Below are positions 60,798-64,000 of a stretch of 64,000 bases of DNA, piece after piece. The translations under genes and the position numbers were made by a program. The notes under the pieces were generated by a model. That model saw only the letters and a program-made list of their open reading frames with translations, was not told where the DNA came from and made no database searches. Within the stretch, counting starts at the first letter, position 1. Every line of letters begins with the position of its first letter. Origin of the DNA: Phoenix dactylifera (Eukaryota > Streptophyta > Magnoliopsida > Arecales > Arecaceae); NCBI RefSeq assembly GCF_009389715.1, contig NC_052409.1, positions 536,001 to 600,000 on the forward strand, in the 5' to 3' direction.

Positions 60798-61126
60798 GGG
60801 AGCTTCTCCCTCTAAAAAGGGGGCTGGAGGCTTCTTCCTTCCAAGGGAGGCTTCGGACTTGGAAATACAGTCCCTCTCTCTTCTCCAAAATTAAGCCCCC
60901 CTCTGACTTAGGCATCGGAGGGCCGGCGCCGGAAAGCCCGGCCACCGGCTTCTTGCAGGTTTCCCCCGGAAGGAGCCGCACGCCGACGATCCACCGCCTG
61001 CCGTTCTCGCTCACAGGCCACCTCCCGGAGGACGCCGCCAGACGACGAACCGCCGTCCGCCGATTCTCTCACCGGAGCTCCTCCTCCTCGGTTCGCGGCC
61101 GCCCCCGGGTCCAATTTCCAGCAACA

Positions 61127-61893
61127 AATGTAATTATCTGCAGGTTCTGCAACAGGCTTGCCGTATTTATAGGTAGCTGTTAAATATGAAAAAGACTTCC
61201 CTTAAAATTAGATCTAGTCCCAGCACACGGCATGCCGGGACTGGTTGAATCTTATTAGTCTTTTCATTCACTAAGACCCATTTGTGCAATAGTCGTAGAC
61301 TCATAATATATGGGTCTTCTTATAGAAAGGTTTGTGTTAAGTTAAAGTTAGTCCCAGCATCCCGCATGCAGCATGCTGAGACTAGTTGAAACTTTACAGT
61401 AGCCTTCTTCAAGTATGTGAGCATGCACTCTCAGTTAAATCATCAATGATGGTGCCATTCCTCGAATTAGACAAGGACTATATGCAACCATAGCACTATT
61501 GGCTAAAATGACATATTTTACTAGAGTTTTTTTTAAAATAATGACTAGACAAAAATTACTGCTCTAGATATTTTATTTCTCGAACATATGACTTTGCGGC
61601 AATCATGGCATCTGTACAACAGCATATTAGTTTGCAGTTGTATAACATAATATATACACCCTGTATATGTGATGAAAATGCCTCATGTTTCTTGCCATCC
61701 ATGGATGAGACTTAAGGTCGCATTCAGAGACTGCAGTGCACATGAACTTAGCTAGTATTGTTCCCTCAAGTCGGATCAAACCCACCCCTACTCCTTTCAG
61801 TACTAGGGAGATTAGCATCTGGTCAGGAGACTTTAGATTATGACTATTATCTACGAGGATAAATGCTGGTGCAGAAGGGGATAGAGGCTTAGT
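61127..61893. other. Intergenic flank of the LTR element
   Basis: No exon was recognised. Two similar short blocks (AGTCCCAGCA...GCATGC followed by GGGACTGGTTGAA or GAGACTAGTTGAA at about 61212-61247 and 61350-61390) form an imperfect local direct repeat. Confidence 0.4.
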
Positions 61894-62021
61894 CTAATCT
61901 TCCTCAGATTCTGGAGAATTAAATGGGGCAGACTGCCTCTGATCAAGCTTTCCGAACCTACCTTCATGCAATGTTGGTAGAATGCTGAAACCAACACCAA
62001 CCACTTCTGGATCAAGTACAC
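61894..62021 (-). CDS. Putative 3'-terminal coding exon, unidentified protein
   Basis: On the minus strand, acceptor TTTGCAG is followed by an open frame VLDPEVVGVGFSILPTLHEG then RFGKLDQRQSAPFNSPESEED and TAG. The acidic, polar ending and clean acceptor look like a real last exon, but I do not recognise the family. Any upstream exons lie to the right or outside the window. Confidence 0.35.
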
Positions 62022-62694
62022 CTGCAAACTAGACTTGATGAAATCGCAGTAAGTTAGGTTAGCTTAAAAACGAACACCTCTACAATTTTAAATATTCTAA
62101 GCTTCTAATATTTAGGGAAAGCTATTGGCAAGCATGAAAAATTTGCATCAAAAGTATGCAGACCTCAAATGACTGCATTCTTTTTCCCCCATTCTCCTTC
62201 CATGGCAAGCATAAACATCTGGAACAAACGAAAAAGAAACCTCCAAATTCTCATTTTTGTAGGGGACTCCCATCTTTCGACTTTCAGACCTGTCAATTAG
62301 AGTGCCTCAACCACCGACATCCCAACCACCTCAGACAACAAAGGCCATCAAGAACATTTAATACATAAAACAGATAAATAGCAGGCCTTGCACTAGAAAT
62401 GCTGAAAACATGGAAGCTAGATTGAGACAAATTAGATGCACTAGAAATACTGAACACATATTTGACGCACTCTGCAGGAAGCAGAATGCATACTTTGTAT
62501 CAGTTGCTACACATACATGAGCATGTAATTGTGTGGGTACTCAGAAATACATGCAAAGGTATATGGCGTTAACATATGAATAAGAAAAAGAAGTACAATC
62601 ATAGCAAGCTCAGACAGGCTTCAACCTATACCCTTAGTCCTGTGAGATGGTTTGCATTCCCCTAACTTTAGGTGAAAAATATTCTGGATGCTAT

Positions 62695-62881
62695 GAACTC
62701 TTATTAGCAGGGAGCATATTCTCCAGTGAACTAAACGGAATGTGATTTGGCTGCTGAGTTATCTTCTTGATCAGACGTAAGCAGGCAAGGTGACAGTTCA
62801 GCTGGTTGTTGCAAATAGGCAATTTGCCAACCGGAGTTGCTGCTTCCTTTTCCTTACTGACAGGAGCTCCAGAAGGATCCT
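62695..62881 (-). CDS. Putative coding exon, unidentified protein
   Basis: After the acceptor TTGTACAG the minus strand reads DPSGAPVSKEKEAATPVGKL then PICNN. From there one frame continues QLNCHLACLRLIKK to a stop (62695-62697). Another, one base shifted, reads QPAELSPCLLTSDQEDNSAA then KSHSV and stop, and is more typical in composition. It may belong with the exon at 61894-62021. Low confidence. Confidence 0.3.
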
Positions 62882-63183
62882 GTACAAAAATTAACACACC
62901 TTGTTGACAAGAATCTTTTTAGCTGGCATTAGAAATGCACAGTTATAAGATTTATATAGAAAAATAACTAGAAAAAAGACATTAGATCAAATTGAGTAAG
63001 AATCTACAGCATGGAAGTTTAGTGGGCATCTATGACTGCATATAGGCATTTAATTTAAGACTATCTGTAAATTAACCTTTTGAATTATTATCAGTATTCC
63101 ATCTTGTGCATTCAGGTGCTTGATGCTCTATAATCTTAAAAAATCTTTCAGAAAGAAGATGGATTCAGGTGCCAGAGCCATAA

Positions 63184-63742
63184 ATAAGAGCAATGTCATC
63201 ATAGAAGAAATGAAAGTAATAGGCGCAAATACTGCACTGACTGTAAGAGGTTTTGAAATTTGAAACGTCCTCCTCATTCTGAACGGTTATCAAACCCGTC
63301 CCTCCATTTAAGCTAATCTTTGAAGAGCTGTCCGTTGAAGAACTCAACGGACAACTCATTTAAGGTGGTCTTGAAGAGGGAGACGTTGGGCTCCAACGTC
63401 TCTCCAGATGGGAGAGAAAAGGGTGTCTTTTCCCTTTTTTATTTCTTATCTTTTATGATTCTAATAAGAGCAATGTCATCATAGAAGAAATGAAAGTAAT
63501 AGGCGCAAATACTGCACTGACTGTAAGAGGTTTTGAAATTTGAAACGTCCTCCTCATTCTGAACGGTTATCAAACCCGTCCCTCCATTTAAGCTAATCTT
63601 TGAAGAGCTGTCCGTTGAAGAACTCAACGGACAACTCATTTAAGGTGGTCTTGAAGAGGGAGACGTTGGGCTCCAAAGTCTCTCCAGATGGGAGAGAAAG
63701 GGTGTCTTTTCCCTTTTTTATTTCTTATCTTTTATGATTCTT
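63184..63742. repeat. 280-bp tandem duplication, possibly in an LTR-like region
   Basis: The block starting AATAAGAGCAATGTCATCAT recurs exactly 280 bp later (copy 2 from 63464), and both copies end CTTTTATGATTCT. Differences noticed are ACGTCTCT against AAGTCTCT and one A fewer in copy 2. Each unit contains self-complementary stretches (TCCGTTGAAG...CAACGGACAA and TCTCCAGATGGGAGAGA). What follows (63743-64000) looks like a promoter/leader or the end of a Copia-type LTR, but no terminus is visible. Confidence 0.85.
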
Positions 63743-64000
63743 TATATCCTCTTATATTTTTCTCCTCCTTTGGTTTTTCTTCCGAGTTGTAAAAGGGAGA
63801 ACACAAGAGAGGTTGTCAGTTTTTGGTCTTCTCTTAGACGATCTCTCTTGGTCCTTTGGCTCTGAATCAATTGTGTACGAGCATACAGAAAATCCCAGCT
63901 GAGTTCAAGAGATTTTGTAGTACTGTGTACGTCTACAAAATCAACGGTCCGTTGTATCTTGGGAAGGGATCGCCAGAATCCAGTGCATGTAAGGAGGCGA

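Larger units (their letters stand above)
57915..61126 (+). mobile_element. 5'-truncated non-autonomous Gypsy-type LTR retrotransposon
   Basis: A 3' LTR (59992-61126) and a fragment of the 5' LTR (about 57915-58006) both end GGGTCCAATTTCCAGCAACA. The internal region begins GTTGGCGCTAGAGGAAGGG (primer-binding-site-like, 58007) and ends with the polypurine stretch GGAAGTCGGGGGGTAG just before the 3' LTR TG. Between them lie only a gag-like start (58034-58345), low-complexity arrays and a 148-bp tandem repeat. No protease, reverse transcriptase or integrase motif is visible in the 1985 bp. The remaining 5' LTR bases diverge from the 3' LTR outside the last ~28 bp. Confidence 0.75.
59992..61126 (+). 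repeat. 3' LTR, 1135 bp, TG...CA
   Basis: It begins TGTTGGGGGGAAAAATAGAC after a polypurine tract and ends CCAGCAACA, matching the end of the 5' LTR fragment. It contains a long GCCGAGCTC-rich array (about 60055-60535) and a TATAAAAG promoter box at 60790-60797, placing transcription start in the last third. The flank after the LTR is AATGT; the matching 5' target duplication is lost. Confidence 0.75.

Overview
This is nuclear DNA of a flowering plant. Coding sequence is split into short exons with GT-AG introns, the intergenic DNA is AT-rich and full of transposon remnants, and every recognisable protein is a plant family member. The style of the VEFS-box protein and the abundance of Tourist-like MITEs and GC-rich Gypsy-type LTR material suggest a monocot, possibly a palm or relative. 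That species-level guess is inference only.

Four conserved genes can be read exon by exon. (1) + strand, 603-14036: an EMF2-type VEFS-box Polycomb (PRC2) subunit whose first exons lie before the window. (2) + strand, 18502-21698: cytosolic ribosomal protein eL14 (RPL14), five exons, with an intron directly after the ATG and telo-box/GGCCCA promoter motifs. (3) - strand, 33857 down to 25534: a PP2A regulatory subunit B'' with EF-hands, 12 coding exons. (4) - strand, 54912 down to 48108: a casein kinase 1-like protein kinase, 14 coding exons, fully intact (1410 nt, 469 codons plus stop).

Genes 1-3 each carry single-base insertions or deletions that break the frame while splice sites and surrounding codons stay conserved. 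There are ten in EMF2, all between 9.27 and 13.87 kb, and one each in RPL14 and PP2A-B''. Most lie in homopolymers or doubled bases. I favour residual long-read consensus error, but a decaying EMF2 copy cannot be excluded.

Between and inside the genes lie mobile-element remnants. Three PIF/Harbinger (Tourist-like) candidates have 3-bp TAA/TTA target duplications (11.4-12.0, 15.7-16.6 and 20.75-21.1 kb). There is a hAT-like GGCCCG-rich element (36.0-36.5 kb), a LINE RNase H relic (35.0-35.2 kb), and a 2.4-kb Mutator-like element with about 100-bp inverted ends, carrying GC-rich gene-like sequence and a nested MITE (40.8-43.2 kb). Further long-TIR and foldback elements lie at 45.3-45.75 and 46.3-47.0 kb. 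A 5'-truncated non-autonomous Gypsy-type element (57.9-61.1 kb) has a 1135-bp 3' LTR, four perfect-looking 148-bp tandem repeats and GCCGAGCTC-rich arrays.

Other structures are a 582-bp tandem duplication inside an EMF2 intron, a 280-bp tandem duplication near the right end, and a head-to-head inverted copy of the promoter, 5'UTR and first exon of PP2A-B'' at 37.6-38.4 kb. A decayed coding fragment lies at 47.3 kb and two unidentified terminal exons lie at 61.9-62.9 kb. I found no tRNA, rRNA, CRISPR array or convincing new multi-gene system. The genes are independent housekeeping or regulatory loci, not a pathway cluster.
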